Counted from the stretch's first letter, positions 16,022 to 26,134 are shown. The stretch is DNA of 64,000 nucleotides from Pseudomonadales bacterium (GCA_022825925.1 JAJDVW010000126.1:33318-97317); one strand, 5' to 3'. Notes: generated from the letters alone by a model not told the origin. Numbers and translations are program-made.

Positions 16022-17629
16022 GTGGAAGAGTTCGACTACATCGTCGTGGGTGCGGGATCCGCCGGCTGCGTGCTGGCGAACCGGCTGAGCGCGGATCTGG
16101 CAAACAGTGTGCTGCTTCTCGAAGCCGGAGGCCGGGACTGGAGCCCGCTCATCCATGTCCCGGTCGGCTTCTGGAAGATGATCGACCGGCCGAGCGTGAA
16201 CTGGTGCTTCGACACCGAACCGGAGCCCGGCACGGACAACCGGCGCATCCCCATTCCGCGCGGCAAGGTGCTCGGGGGGTCGAGTTCGATCAACGGCATG
16301 CTCTACGTCAGGGGCCAGGCGTTCGACTACGACACCTGGGCGCAGCTCGGCAACCGCGGGTGGTCGTACGACGAGGTGCTGCCGTTCTTCAAGCGCTCCG
16401 AGCGCTTCGAGCGGGGCGGAAACGAGTTCCGGGGCGATGGCGGCGAGCTGAACGTCGCCGACATGATCGAGCGTCACCCGCTCCTCGACGCGTTCGTCGA
16501 GGCGGGCGGCGAGATCGGTTACGCGAAGAATCCCGACTACAACGGGGCGTCCCAGGAGGGTTTCGGCTACTACCAGGTGACCCAGCAGCGCGGGCGCCGG
16601 CACAGTACGGCGCGCGCCTTCCTGAACCCGGCCCGGGGACGGTCGAACCTGACCATCCGCACGCGGGCGCTGACGCACGCGGTGGTGTGCGAAGGCGGCC
16701 GCGCCGTCGGCGTGCGCTATGGCGGGGCGGGTCGTTCCAACGGGGGGAACGCCGTCGAAGTCCGGGCGCGCAGGGAGGTCGTCCTGGCCGCCGGCGCGGT
16801 CCAGTCGCCGCAGTTGCTCGAACTGTCGGGGATCGGGCAGCCGGACCTGCTCCGCGAACACGGCATCCCGGTCGTCCACGAGTTGCCCGGCGTGGGCGAG
16901 AACTACCGGGATCACTACGCGAGCGGCGTCGCATGGCGCGTCAAGGGCGCCCGTACGCTCAACGAGGAGACCCGCGGGGCGCGTTTCGCGGTGGCGGCGC
17001 TGAAGTACGCGGCCGCGCGCCGGGGCGCGTTCACCTATACGGCCGGCATCGCGCACGGCTTCGTGCGCACGCGCCCCGAGCTCGAGACCCCGGACGTGCA
17101 GTTCCACTTCGCCCACGCGAGTTACGCGGCCGGCAAGCGCGGCACGCTCGAGAAGGAACCGGGGATGATGCTGTCGGTGTGCCAGCTCCGTCCGGAGAGC
17201 CGCGGGTCCATCCATATCCGCGGCGCGGATCCGACCGCGCCGCCGGCGATCCGTCCCAACTTCCTGAGCGAACGCGTGGATCGGGATGCGCTCGTCGGAG
17301 GGATCAACATCGCCCGGCGCGTGGGGGAAGCGCCGGCGCTCGCGCGCTACCGGGACCACGAGATCCTCCCGGGGCCGGACGTGCGGACCGACGACGAGAT
17401 CCTGGGTTTCTGCCGCCGCTCGGGGAGCACGGTGTTCCACCCGATCGGCACCTGCAAGATGGGCAGCGACCCACAGGCCGTGGTCGACGAACGGCTGCGG
17501 GTCAGGGGCGTCGAAGGCCTGCGGGTGGCGGACGCGTCGATCATGCCCACGCTCGTGTCGGGCAACACCAACGCCCCCGCGATCATGATCGGCGAGAAGG
17601 GCGCGGCGATGATCCTGGAAGACGACTGA
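16022..17629 (+). CDS. GMC-family FAD-dependent oxidoreductase (choline/alcohol dehydrogenase type)
   Basis: The 535-residue protein starts GTG at 16022. It opens with FDYIVVGAGSAGCVLANRLS, the FAD-binding Rossmann motif. GMC signature 1 is RGKVLGGSSSINGMLYVRG and signature 2 is GAVQSPQLLELSGIGQP. The C-terminal active site has HPIGTCKMGSDP and SGNTNAPAIMIGEKGA. Members oxidise primary or secondary alcohols with FAD. Length and motifs are complete. Choline dehydrogenase itself is possible but the substrate cannot be assigned. dsbB follows after 2 nt on the same strand. Confidence 0.9.
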   Translation: MEEFDYIVVGAGSAGCVLANRLSADLANSVLLLEAGGRDWSPLIHVPVGFWKMIDRPSVNWCFDTEPEPGTDNRRIPIPRGKVLGGSSSINGMLYVRGQAFDYDTWAQLGNRGWSYDEVLPFFKRSERFERGGNEFRGDGGELNVADMIERHPLLDAFVEAGGEIGYAKNPDYNGASQEGFGYYQVTQQRGRRHSTARAFLNPARGRSNLTIRTRALTHAVVCEGGRAVGVRYGGAGRSNGGNAVEVRARREVVLAAGAVQSPQLLELSGIGQPDLLREHGIPVVHELPGVGENYRDHYASGVAWRVKGARTLNEETRGARFAVAALKYAAARRGAFTYTAGIAHGFVRTRPELETPDVQFHFAHASYAAGKRGTLEKEPGMMLSVCQLRPESRGSIHIRGADPTAPPAIRPNFLSERVDRDALVGGINIARRVGEAPALARYRDHEILPGPDVRTDDEILGFCRRSGSTVFHPIGTCKMGSDPQAVVDERLRVRGVEGLRVADASIMPTLVSGNTNAPAIMIGEKGAAMILEDD

Positions 17630-17631
17630 CC

Positions 17632-18111
17632 GTGGACTGGACGAAGACGACCTGGGGACTCCTGGTCACCGCCTGGACGGCCGCCATGCTGGTATTCGCG
17701 GCCGTCCTCGAGCACGGCTTCGACATGGCCCCCTGCGCGCTGTGCCTCATGCAGCGTTTCTGGTTCGTGGTGGCCGGCCTCGTCGCGCTGGGCGGCATCG
17801 CGCACAACCCGCGCCTCGGCATCTATCCGCTCGTGACGATCGTCGCGGCGCTGGTCGGCGGGGGCTTCTCCGTCCGTCAGCTCTGGGTCGAGAGCCTGCC
17901 CCCGGGCGAAGCGCCTGCCTGCGGCGCGGGCATCGACTACCTGATCGACGCCGGCATGGCCGGCGAGGCGTTGCGCGCGATGACGCTGGGCACGTCGGAT
18001 TGCGCGGCGACCCCGCCATTGCTGGGGCTCTCCCTCGCGGTGTGGGCCCTCCTGGGATTCGCGGGCGTCGTGGCGGGCGCCGTCATGCAATGGCGCGCAC
18101 GGTCGGCCTGA
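17632..18111 (+). CDS. dsbB: Disulfide bond formation protein B
   Basis: Four transmembrane helices and two Cys pairs identify DsbB. The first periplasmic loop has PCALCLMQRFWF (CxxC plus the conserved quinone-site Arg). The second loop has a Cys in EAPACGAGIDYL and another in TSDCAAT. DsbB reoxidises DsbA and passes electrons to quinone in the inner membrane. The GTG start at 17632 lies 2 nt after the GMC gene. Length of 159 residues is normal. A periplasm rich in CxxCH cytochromes fits a need for Dsb activity. Confidence 0.9.
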   Translation: MDWTKTTWGLLVTAWTAAMLVFAAVLEHGFDMAPCALCLMQRFWFVVAGLVALGGIAHNPRLGIYPLVTIVAALVGGGFSVRQLWVESLPPGEAPACGAGIDYLIDAGMAGEALRAMTLGTSDCAATPPLLGLSLAVWALLGFAGVVAGAVMQWRARSA

Positions 18112-18118
18112 CGCGCGG

Positions 18119-18712
18119 TCACCCGTAGCCGGCTTCTTCCTTCCAGGTGTCGACCGCGGATCGAAGCTCCGGGAAGTAACCGTCGAAATCGTCCATCAGG
18201 GCCGATAGCTCCCCACCGACAAGCCCGTCCAGCTTCGGGGCCAGGTGCGCGTGCCGCAGGCGCTCGAGAACGTACTCCATCGCCCGCACGGCCGTCTCCG
18301 GTTCGAGGTAGCGGACGAAGAGGTCGACCTCCCGCATGCGGCGGAAGAAGCGCCGGCCGGAGTCCGGCAGGTAGGCGGCGTAACCGTCGATGGCCTCGTA
18401 GGCCGATGCGGAGAACGTCGCCAGGTCCCCGTGCCCGTGGCGGTTCCACCGGGTGGCGAGACAGTGGTCGCCGAGAATGTCCAGGAGCACGGGCGCGACG
18501 CGACGCAGCTCCGGGTCGAGGCGGCCCACGCTGGTGCGGATTCCCGGCAGCCGATTGCTCACGGCGTCCACCCGGCGATGCAGGCGCACCCCGGCCTGCA
18601 GTTCCGCGGGCAGCGTCTCCGGCACCGGCCCCTTGACGAAGTCCCCGATGAAGCCGCCGGCCATGAGGGCCTCGTGGGGGTGACCGAGCAGGCAGTGCGC
18701 GAGGAAGTTCAC
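18119..18712 (-). CDS. acpH: Acyl carrier protein phosphodiesterase (AcpH)
   Basis: The 197-residue protein matches E. coli AcpH in layout: NFLAHCLLGHPHEALMAG, FIGDFVKGPV, VRLHRRVDAVSNRLPGIR and VAPVLLDILGDHCLATRW. The Asp and His residues form the metal site that removes 4'-phosphopantetheine from ACP. The start is GTG at 18712, overlapping the stop of gshA (GTGTGA). The overlap favours cotranscription with gshA. Confidence 0.88.
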   Translation of the reverse strand: MNFLAHCLLGHPHEALMAGGFIGDFVKGPVPETLPAELQAGVRLHRRVDAVSNRLPGIRTSVGRLDPELRRVAPVLLDILGDHCLATRWNRHGHGDLATFSASAYEAIDGYAAYLPDSGRRFFRRMREVDLFVRYLEPETAVRAMEYVLERLRHAHLAPKLDGLVGGELSALMDDFDGYFPELRSAVDTWKEEAGYG

Positions 18713-20268
18713 ACCGGACCGGCGCCGGCGTCCGTGTCGAGCCGCTGGCGCGCGACGTAGGCGTCGAAGGTCTCGGTGTCGTTCGCCTCCATGCGCGCCT
18801 GGTCGGCGAACGACCGCTCGGTCAACGCCTCGAACATCGCGGCGCGGGCGGAACGCATCGGGTGTTCGTCGAAGTACCCCTGGTGCGCCACCGACTGGTT
18901 CATGGCGAAGCGGAAGAACGGCATGCGCCGCAGCCGCATGGTCGCGAGAATGCGCGCCGACGGCGTGCGTTCCGGGTCGGCGACCTTGCGCCGCTGCAGC
19001 TCCACGGCGTAGCGCGCGAGGTCGTTGCCGGTGACGTCGTCGATGGCGCCGGCCACCTCGGCGCACCCGTCGAGGATCTCCGCGGCCCACTCGGTGCGGT
19101 CCCGCGGACGCCCGCCGTCGAGCAGGGTCAGGCCAGGGGCGCGCCCGCGTTCCACGATCGCGCTCTGGTTGGCCTGCATCCGTTCGGACTCCTCGGGGCT
19201 GTCCGGCGGGCTCTCGGCCAGCAGGCAGTGCAGGAGGAAGACGTCCATGAAGCGCATGGCATGCGCGTCGATGCCGACGCGGAGGAACGGGTTGAGATCG
19301 AGACAGCGTACTTCGACGTACTCGACGCCACGGTCGCGCAGCGCCGCGATGGGCCGCTCGCCGGTGCGCGTCCGGCGTTTCGGCCGGATCGTGCCGTAGA
19401 ACTCGTTTTCGATCTGGAGCAGCCCGGTGCCGAGCTGGCGGTACTCGCCGCGCCCGTCCTTGAGACCGATGGCGGCGTAGGGGGGCCAGGGTCTGGCCAG
19501 CGCCTCGTGGATGGTCGTTCCGTAGTCCGCCAGGCTGTTGTAGGAGACGTGCAGGGACGCCTGGGCGCTCGACTGGTAGCCGAGCGGCCCCATGCGCAGC
19601 GTGGTCGCGTCCGGCAGGTAGAGCGACCCTTCGTCGAAGGACTCGAGTCCGTGCGCACCGCCGCGGACGAACGACTTGCACACCGCCGGCGACGCGCCGA
19701 ACAGGTAGAGCAGCAGCCAGGACCGGCGGCGGAAGTTCCGGATCAGGTCGAAGTAGGCGCGCGTCGGGGTCTCGTCGTCCAGGGACTCGCCGCGCGTGGC
19801 CGCGACGGCGGGCCAGAGCGTGTCCGGCACCGAGAAGTTGTAGTGGATGCCGGAGATGGTCTGCATCAGCGCCCCGTAGCGATGGGCGAGCCCGATGCGG
19901 TAGACCGTCTTCGACCGCCCGACGTTGGACGTGCCGTACCGGCCGACCGGGATGTCCGCCTCGTCGGCGAGGATGCAGGGCATGCTGGCCGCCCAGAGCA
20001 ACTCCTCGTCGAGGTGCCGGTAGACGAAGCGGTGGATGTCGTCCAGCTCCGCGATGCACGCTTCGGCGCTGTCGTGGACGCCGGTGATGAGTTCGAGCTG
20101 GGCCTCGCTGAAGTCCGTCGTGATGTGCGGATGGGTGAGCGCCGAGCCGAGTGCCGCCGGATGCGCGGTCAGGGCCAGGGCGCCGGTCGGGGTGACGCGC
20201 AGGCTCTCCTTCTCCACGCCGCGCCGGAGCCGCGCCAGTTCCGGGCGCCCTCGCAGGGGGTCGATCAT
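18709..20268 (-). CDS. gshA: Glutamate-cysteine ligase
   Basis: The 519-residue protein is of proteobacterial type-1 glutamate-cysteine ligase length. Characteristic stretches are GVEKESLRVTPTG near the start, TTDFSEAQLELITG, MPCILADEADIPVGRYGTSN, TISGIHYNFSVPD and VEVRCLDLNPFLRVGID. It catalyses the first, rate-limiting step of glutathione synthesis in the cytoplasm. Glutathione links it to the GST (54271-55059) and the glyoxalase (59893-60288) in this window. The ATG at 20268 is the first in the frame and acpH follows with overlap. Confidence 0.95.
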   Translation of the reverse strand: MIDPLRGRPELARLRRGVEKESLRVTPTGALALTAHPAALGSALTHPHITTDFSEAQLELITGVHDSAEACIAELDDIHRFVYRHLDEELLWAASMPCILADEADIPVGRYGTSNVGRSKTVYRIGLAHRYGALMQTISGIHYNFSVPDTLWPAVAATRGESLDDETPTRAYFDLIRNFRRRSWLLLYLFGASPAVCKSFVRGGAHGLESFDEGSLYLPDATTLRMGPLGYQSSAQASLHVSYNSLADYGTTIHEALARPWPPYAAIGLKDGRGEYRQLGTGLLQIENEFYGTIRPKRRTRTGERPIAALRDRGVEYVEVRCLDLNPFLRVGIDAHAMRFMDVFLLHCLLAESPPDSPEESERMQANQSAIVERGRAPGLTLLDGGRPRDRTEWAAEILDGCAEVAGAIDDVTGNDLARYAVELQRRKVADPERTPSARILATMRLRRMPFFRFAMNQSVAHQGYFDEHPMRSARAAMFEALTERSFADQARMEANDTETFDAYVARQRLDTDAGAGPV

Positions 20269-20299
20269 CGCGGTGTGGGCCGGACGGTCCCCGGGTCGC

Positions 20300-21865
20300 T
20301 CAGGAAGCGCGCGGACCGGCCTCGACGATCGCCGGGTCCACGTCGAACTTCTGGAAGTTGTCCGCGAACTTCCGGATCAGCGACCGCGCCGCCGCGTCGT
20401 AGGCCGCGCCGTCGTCCCAGGTGTTGCGCGGGTTGAGGACGGCGGGGTCGACGCCGGGGACCTGCGTCGGGATGTCGAGGTTCAGGGCGTCGAGATGGAC
20501 CGTGGGGGCATCGGCCAGGGCGCCGCTCTGGACGGCTTGAACGATGGCCCGCGTGGTCGGGATGCTGAACCGCTTGCCGACGCCGTAGCCGCCGCCCGTC
20601 CAGCCGGTGTTGACCAAGTACACCCGGGAGCCGAACTCCTCGATACGCCTGATCAGGAGATCGGCGTAGACGCCCGCCGGACGCGGGAAGAACGCCGCCC
20701 CGAAGCAGGTCGAGAAGGTGGCGGAGTACGCCTCGGTGGAACCGACCACCGTCGAGCCGACCTGCGCGGTGTAGCCAGAGAGGAAGTGGTAGGCCGCCGC
20801 TTCCTTGGAGAGCAGTGAGACCGGCGGCAGGACGCCGCTCACGTCACAGGTCAGGAAGACGATGTGCCGCGGTTCGCCTCCGCGGTTCTCCGGGACCTTC
20901 GCCGTGATGTTGTCCCGCGGGTAGCAGGCGCGCGTGTTCTCCGTGAGCGTTGCATCGGCGTAGTCCGGCTCGCGCGTGTCCGGGTCGATGACGACGTTCT
21001 CGACGATGGCGCCGAAGGAGATGGCGTCGTAGATGACGGGTTCGTTCTCCCGCGTCAGGTCGATGCACTTGGCGTAGCAGCCGCCCTCGAGGTTGAAAAC
21101 GCTGCCCCTGCCCCAGCCGTGCTCGTCGTCCCCGATGAGCAGCCGGTCCGGGTCCGCCGAGAGGGTCGTCTTGCCGGTGCCGGACAGCCCGAAGAAGAGA
21201 CTGACGGTACCGTCGGCCCCGGCGTTCGCGGAGCAGTGCATCGGCAGGACGTCCTGCTCCGGGAGCAGGAAGTTCTGCACGCCGAACATCGCCTTCTTCA
21301 TCTCGCCGGCGTAGCGCAGGCCCGCGAGGAGCACGCGGCGTTTCGCGAAGTGGATCATCACGGTGGCGTCGCTCGCGGTCCCGTCGCGCTCGGGCTCGCA
21401 GACGAACTCTGGGGCGTTGACGACCTCCCACATCTCCTTGCCCCGGGGATTGAAGTCCTCCGGACGGATGAAGAGCGCCCGGCCGAACAGCGCGTGCCAG
21501 GCGTACTCCGTGGTCACCTCCATCGGGAGGTAGTGTTCGGGGTCGGCGCCGACGTGCAGGTGCGAGACGAAGAGGTCGTCGGCGTCCGCGAGATGGAGCT
21601 GGACACGGTCCCACAGGGCGTCGAACACCCCGGGCGCGATGGGCTGGTTGACGGGTCCCCAGTCGATGGAACCGGACGTTCCGGGCTCGTCGACCAGGAA
21701 CCGGTCCATGGGCGAGCGGCCGGTCCGCCGCCCGGTCTCGACCACCACCGCCCCGGAGGACGAGAAACGACCCTCGCCTCGCAGCACTGCGATCTCCGCC
21801 AGCGCCGCCGCGCCGAGGTCGAAGTACGTGTTTCGGTTCAGGGTGGTGGTCGGATCCGCAGCCAT
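20300..21865 (-). CDS. pckA: Phosphoenolpyruvate carboxykinase (ATP)
   Basis: The 521-residue enzyme converts oxaloacetate and ATP to PEP at the start of gluconeogenesis. The P-loop is in [13 protein letters not shown], the metal-binding stretch in DDEHGWG, and other conserved segments are [20 protein letters not shown] and [14 protein letters not shown]. The start at 21865 ([16 protein letters not shown]) fits homologues; a frame extension to 21904 lacks similarity. It lies downstream of yrfG-hslR, a gammaproteobacterial gene order. Confidence 0.95.
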   Translation of the reverse strand: MAADPTTTLNRNTYFDLGAAALAEIAVLRGEGRFSSSGAVVVETGRRTGRSPMDRFLVDEPGTSGSIDWGPVNQPIAPGVFDALWDRVQLHLADADDLFVSHLHVGADPEHYLPMEVTTEYAWHALFGRALFIRPEDFNPRGKEMWEVVNAPEFVCEPERDGTASDATVMIHFAKRRVLLAGLRYAGEMKKAMFGVQNFLLPEQDVLPMHCSANAGADGTVSLFFGLSGTGKTTLSADPDRLLIGDDEHGWGRGSVFNLEGGCYAKCIDLTRENEPVIYDAISFGAIVENVVIDPDTREPDYADATLTENTRACYPRDNITAKVPENRGGEPRHIVFLTCDVSGVLPPVSLLSKEAAAYHFLSGYTAQVGSTVVGSTEAYSATFSTCFGAAFFPRPAGVYADLLIRRIEEFGSRVYLVNTGWTGGGYGVGKRFSIPTTRAIVQAVQSGALADAPTVHLDALNLDIPTQVPGVDPAVLNPRNTWDDGAAYDAAARSLIRKFADNFQKFDVDPAIVEAGPRAS

Positions 21866-21965
21866 CGGGCTCCGCTCGTCGCAGGGTCTGGAAATGATAC
21901 ACAAGGACCCGCCGCTTGACGCGACCGGAACACCTCTTTGGGGTCTTGCGGTAGCGTCCCGCGCG

Positions 21966-22352
21966 TCAGTCGGGACCGCCGCTCTTGAGGTCCGCGAGCT
22001 GGCGGCGGTCCCGCTTCGTCGGCCGCGCGCCGGAGGCGGCGAGGCCCGCCCGTTCCAGCTTCCGGCGCGCCGCCTCGGTCTCTCGCCGTTGCTCCGATGC
22101 GGCGGTCTCGTCGTACAGCAGCGCCGCGGCCTGTGCGTTGCCGCGGCGCTCGCAGACGCCGGTGACCTCCACGGTGTACTCGGCGAAGCCGCGCCGGATC
22201 GTGAGGGTATCGCCCTGCTTCACGTCCTTCGCGGGCTTGGTGCGCGCGCCGTTCAGACGCACGTGGCCCCCGTCCACCGCGGTCTTGGCTTGGGAGCGGG
22301 TGCGAAAGAACCGGGCCGCCCAGAGCCATTGATCGATGCGCACGGCGTCCAT
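21966..22352 (-). CDS. hslR: Heat-shock protein 15 (S4-domain ribosome-associated protein)
   Basis: The 128-residue protein has an N-terminal S4 RNA-binding domain ([34 protein letters not shown]) and a basic C-terminal extension. Hsp15 binds free 50S subunits carrying nascent chains after heat shock. Its start overlaps the yrfG stop (TGATG). hslO, which follows hslR in E. coli, is absent here. Confidence 0.9.
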   Translation of the reverse strand: MDAVRIDQWLWAARFFRTRSQAKTAVDGGHVRLNGARTKPAKDVKQGDTLTIRRGFAEYTVEVTGVCERRGNAQAAALLYDETAASEQRRETEAARRKLERAGLAASGARPTKRDRRQLADLKSGGPD

Positions 22353-23005
22353 CAGGGCGGGGCGATCTCGTCGAAGTGGTCGAACGCGGGAAAGCCGAGG
22401 TCGGCCCGGCGCGGCTTGCGCGAGTCCGGGCGCGTGACGCAGAGCAGATGACGGATGCCGGCGCCCCGCGCCGCGTCGAGGACCGCGGGGTTGTCGTCGA
22501 TCAGGAGGGTACGTTCCGGATCGTGGAGTTCGCGTTCGCCAAAGGCCGGCCAGAAGGCGGGGTCTTCCTTCGGAACGCCGAAGTCGTGGGAGGAGAAGTC
22601 CGCGTCGAGGCGCCGCCGCAGCCCGATCTTGCCGTCCTTGATGGCGAGGCTCTTCGGATGCGCGTTCGTCACGAGGACGGCCCGCCGACCGCTGGCGCGC
22701 ACCGCGGCCATGAAGGGGGACGCTCCGGGCCGGTAGACGATGAGATGATCGAGTTCGGCGTGCAGCCGGTCAATGTCCATCCCGGTGTAGGCGGCCCAGT
22801 AGTCGAGCGAGTAGAAGTCGAGGGACGGCGGGGCGTCGCGCATGTGCCCGTAGAGATGCTCGCGGGCGTCCTCGATCCCCATGGCGTGCACCGACGCGAA
22901 CAGCGTCGGCAGATGCTGGTTCCAGAGCGTGTTGTCGAAGTGGAGGTCGATCAGCGTCCCGTCCATGTCGAGCAGGACGGTGTCGATGTCCGGCCAGGGG
23001 AGCAT
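22352..23005 (-). CDS. yrfG: HAD-superfamily GMP/IMP nucleotidase (YrfG-like)
   Basis: The 217-residue protein has HAD motif I in VLLDMDGTLIDLHFDN, motif II in AVLVTNAHPKS, a Lys in FGVPKEDPAFWP and motif IV in TLLIDDNPAVLDAA. YrfG dephosphorylates purine mononucleotides. The start at 23005 (MLPWPDIDTVLLD) is preferred over the 23092 in-frame start for fit with homologues. It is translationally coupled to hslR. The adjacent CRISPR relic ends about 160 bp upstream. Confidence 0.88.
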   Translation of the reverse strand: MLPWPDIDTVLLDMDGTLIDLHFDNTLWNQHLPTLFASVHAMGIEDAREHLYGHMRDAPPSLDFYSLDYWAAYTGMDIDRLHAELDHLIVYRPGASPFMAAVRASGRRAVLVTNAHPKSLAIKDGKIGLRRRLDADFSSHDFGVPKEDPAFWPAFGERELHDPERTLLIDDNPAVLDAARGAGIRHLLCVTRPDSRKPRRADLGFPAFDHFDEIAPP

Positions 23006-23164
23006 GGGGCCATTGTCCGGAAATCGCGGGCGGTGGCAAACTCCGCGGTTGACGGGAGGCCGCTCCGGGACAAGCCTTGGGATCAGGAGCATCAGGAGAC
23101 CTCGCCACGGCGAACGAAGACGAACGTCCCGACACGGCGTCAGGAGCGGGAAGCAGGCGCACCG

Positions 23165-23768
23165 TATTGAAGGGCACGCTGGCGGGTCTGGCCGCCGGAC
23201 TGGCAGGCGCCGGCGCGCCTGCGAATGCCTGGTAGTACGTCCTCGCTGCCTCGCCCTCGATGCCGCGGAGTTCGGTGGGTTCAGAGCTTCGGCTGCTTCT
23301 CCGCGCGGCGTCGGTAAGGCGGCGCTCGCAGTTCCTCAGCCGGGCGCTGGCGTCTGCCGGCATGCGCGCGCCGTGATCGCGCAAGGCGCGCCGAACCACG
23401 GCACGCTGGTTGAGAACCTTGCCGGTCACCACCTGCCTGACCAACGAACCGGTCCTCGCCCGATCGTCGGCTGCGCCGTACTGGGTCCGGCGGAGCAGCA
23501 CGTTTCCCGAGACCGGGCCTTCAATGCGGGCGAGGAAGCGGCCGGCGCGGCTCATCATCGAGATGCACACCCCTTGACCGACGCAATGACCCATGAGCGC
23601 CGGCGTCACTCCGATGGAACCGAAACAAACGATGCCCCCAAGCAAATGTACCGGTACCCGCCCGCGCTCGGACCCTTCGACCTTGACCACCGCATTCTCG
23701 CCGTCCTTGTGCAGCCACGCGTCCTCTGTCGTGACGTACAGGGTGTTCAGATGCCGGCGCATGGGCAC
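23165..23768 (-). pseudogene. cas1: cas1 (type I-C), 3'-truncated
   Basis: The frame starts MRRHLNTLYVTTEDAWLHKD. It keeps the N-terminal domain and part of the helical domain of Cas1: HLLGGIVCFGSIGVTPALMG, GRFLARIEGPVSGNVLLRR and TELRGIEGEAARTYYQAF. Similarity stops near 23222, before the catalytic His and Asp, so about half of a usual 340-residue integrase is missing. Downstream codons are unrelated. cas2 and any CRISPR array, which should follow, are absent. New spacer acquisition is impossible with this copy. Confidence 0.88.
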
Positions 23769-23771
23769 CGT

Positions 23772-24415
23772 TCAGTCATCGACGGCTCTGATAAGCCACC
23801 GATCGACGGCTTGGCGTGGTCGCTGCGGATGACACACTTCCTGCAGTGAGCACCCGTTGCACTTTCCTGCCTCGAATTCGGCGGGTGGGGTGTTTCCGGC
23901 GGCGAGCAACCGACGGGTCTCGACAGCCACGCCTTCGGTGAGTTCGCGCAGTTGGCCATCGAACGGCACCACCTTGCGCCGACGGTTGAGCCCGTAGAAG
24001 AGCGCGCCTTCGGGAACCGGCTGGCCGAGCATCTCCTCGAGGCAGATCGCTTGCGCACAGAGCTGCACCTCGTCCGCGCGATGACCGTTCGGCCGGCCAC
24101 GTTTGTACTCGACGGGATAGGGACGGTTGCCCGGTTGCCCGCATGGATCTCCACCAAATCGGCGATCCCGGAGACTCCGAGCCGCATGGAACGCAAACGA
24201 ACACTGCGCTCGATCGTCACCTTTGGGCGCCGCTCGCGTCCGCCTGCATCGACGCGCTCGTGCAGGATACGCCCTTCAGCGGTGAAACGGTTCTCCGACC
24301 ACTGCCGCTCGGTGTGGATGAGGGCGCATCGGCGGGGGCAGTAGAGCATGTGCATGAGCGCCGAGATAGGCACCAGCTCGCCCTCGTTCGCTGCTGCGGA
24401 AAGCACCATCTTCAT
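23772..24415 (-). pseudogene. cas4: cas4, frameshifted
   Basis: The first frame carries [20 protein letters not shown] with the first iron-sulfur Cys and VSGIADLVEIH of the RecB-like nuclease. The frame breaks near 24110 in what should be the PVEYKRG nuclease motif. It resumes as VEYKRGRPNGHRADEVQLCA, through GALFYGLNRRRKVVPFD, to KCNGCSLQEVCHP with the last Cys cluster. All key residues remain, so a single base change separates it from a normal cas4. Cas4 trims prespacers with Cas1-Cas2. It sits 3 nt before cas1, as in type I-C loci. Confidence 0.88.
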
Positions 24416-24420
24416 CGAGG

Positions 24421-25312
24421 TCAGATTCTCTCGACGATCTCCACGCCATCCGGCATTGCCTCGGTGTCCACGTGAACGGCGTAATCCGAATAGGCGCGTG
24501 CCGGCGGCAGGTTGTGGGTGCGGCGGTGGCCTGGTTCGTAGAGTTCCCCGTCGAACGCCCGTTTGACCTGGACCCTTTCGAGCAGCTTGTGGGCAGGCGC
24601 GTTGCCGAGGGACTGTCGTGTTTGAAAAGCACCAGCCGCCGTGCGGTCATTTCTCCCCGCGCCGCCGAACGATCATGGTCGAACATCTGTTCAAGGGCCG
24701 TCCAGAGCAACTCGACATCCTCTTCGGAGAACCCCGTGCCCTTGCCGCCCTCCCCGGCCAAGGCGGCGGAGACATATCCGCGTCCGCGGTAGAGGCCGTA
24801 GGGGACGATGTGCTTGCGCCCCATGGTTCGGATGTCGCCCTTGGAGTCCGCATCCGCCGCGGTTGTAGCAGCCATTCGGGTAATCGATACCTCCAACGGA
24901 AGAATCGGCTCGATCAACCGTGCGAACGCGAACTGCACCGGCCCGCGCACCTGCCCGCAGTTCGCGCCCTTGGTGGACATGACCGCGCCGAAGGTGCGCA
25001 CGTCGAAGAAGTTGGCGCACATCCACTGGGCCAGCTCCCGAGCCTTCTGCTCGTCCTTCGGGAGCTTCGCTCGTGCTTTCGCGTCGGCGCCCGGAATGAT
25101 CGCGTCCCATGCACGCTTCTGCTGCAGTTCGAGTATGGCCCGCTCTGACACGTAGATTTCGCAGCCCGGCGTATCGCCTCGGGTGAGGGCAACGAAGTTG
25201 CGTACTTTTCGCTTCAGGCACACGTCCGAGACAAGACCCTGACTGGTCTCGGGATCGAGCCGTGGGAGATTCCCCGCGTCAGGGTCGCCGTTTGGATTAC
25301 CGTTGGTGACAG
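24421..25312 (-). pseudogene. cas7: cas7 (csd2, type I-C backbone), 5'-truncated and frameshifted
   Basis: Similarity begins abruptly at [20 protein letters not shown], missing about the first 14 residues, right at a fusion with cas8c sequence. It continues through [37 protein letters not shown] and [19 protein letters not shown]. One base is lost near 24600 after LVLFKHDSP, and the rest reads in another frame as [20 protein letters not shown] to the TGA at 24421-24423. Cas7 forms the crRNA-binding backbone of Cascade. There is no start codon at the fusion. Confidence 0.88.
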
Positions 25313-25838
25313 AACACCGTCGTTGTATCGCCGATTCTGATGCGGCGCCGACTGTTGCGCTCGAGCAGCGTGTTGAGAGATGCGGCGTAGGCGAAGGCGG
25401 CGCGCTCCGACACGGGCGCGTTGGCGCCACGCTCCTTGCCGAACGACTTGAAGGCCTCCTTCTCGAAGGATACCAACGAAGCGCCGGAGCCTTGTGCGCC
25501 GGCGACGCCCTTCACCGATGGGTGCAGACGAGCGACCGTCCCACGTTCGCCGGTGACGAGACAAAGGCCCTCCGCCCCCCTTCACACGTGAGATGTGCAA
25601 GCCAGGCTTCCTTCGCTACTTGTCGTTCATGAAGGAATCCATGCTCGCCATCCAGGCGGAACACGACGTTCGTGTCCAGTGTCTCCTCCGCGTGGCCGAG
25701 GCTCTCGTAATCGTCGGGCCGCCACTCGCTCAGGAAGCGCAGGAACGCTTGGATGGCATCGTCTTCGGCGCGCGCGAGGAGCCGGCTGTGAAGTTCCTTG
25801 AACGCGGAATGTTCGCGGCGGGCGCGCTCGTCGCAGAC
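25313..25838 (-). pseudogene. cas8c: cas8c (csd1) internal fragment
   Basis: About 170 codons of the middle of Csd1 survive: [38 protein letters not shown], then after a small shift [40 protein letters not shown] and ISER-type residues ending GDTTTVF. Both ends are deletion junctions. The left side joins cas5c and the right side joins cas7. Csd1 is the large subunit and PAM reader and is normally near 590 residues, so most of it is gone. Confidence 0.85.
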
Positions 25839-25968
25839 GGACCGCCTCCAGGATGCCTCGGGCCGCAGACGGGGTCATCGCGTCGTAGGAGACGCGTTCG
25901 GCCTTCATCTCCAGGCGCGTGAAGCAAGCGTAATCCGCCCAGATATGGAGCCTTACGCCGTAGGCCAC
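25839..25968 (-). pseudogene. cas5c: cas5c 5' fragment fused to cas8c fragment
   Basis: A GTG start at 25968 with AAGGGAGG upstream gives [20 protein letters not shown] and [13 protein letters not shown], the first 43 or so residues of Cas5c. Similarity then switches to cas8c in another frame. The remaining 150 or more residues of Cas5c, the crRNA-processing endonuclease of type I-C, were deleted together with the start of cas8c. Confidence 0.85.
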
Positions 25969-26134
25969 GACCGCCTCCCTTCCTCGCTGTCGAGGTGCGC
26001 GCGCGAGGTGACCGGAATCACGCGGCGCGGCCTTTCGGGGCACCCGGCTGGCACCCGGCGAACCGGCGATGACAGGAGGGGCCAGTCAGTAGTATGTTGG
26101 CCCGCTCGGGACTGGCTGATCGAGTGGAGATGCG

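Noticed and set aside
14579..17440. Very long open frames antisense to real genes (for example 953 codons here, and others on the opposite strand at 12-19 kb and 45-48 kb)
   Set aside because: High GC makes antisense frames open by chance; their translations are arginine- and proline-rich with no motif, and the opposite strand carries well-recognised genes.
23005..23165. CRISPR array next to cas1
   Set aside because: I looked for regular repeats of 28-37 nt with spacers on both sides of the Cas relic and found none.
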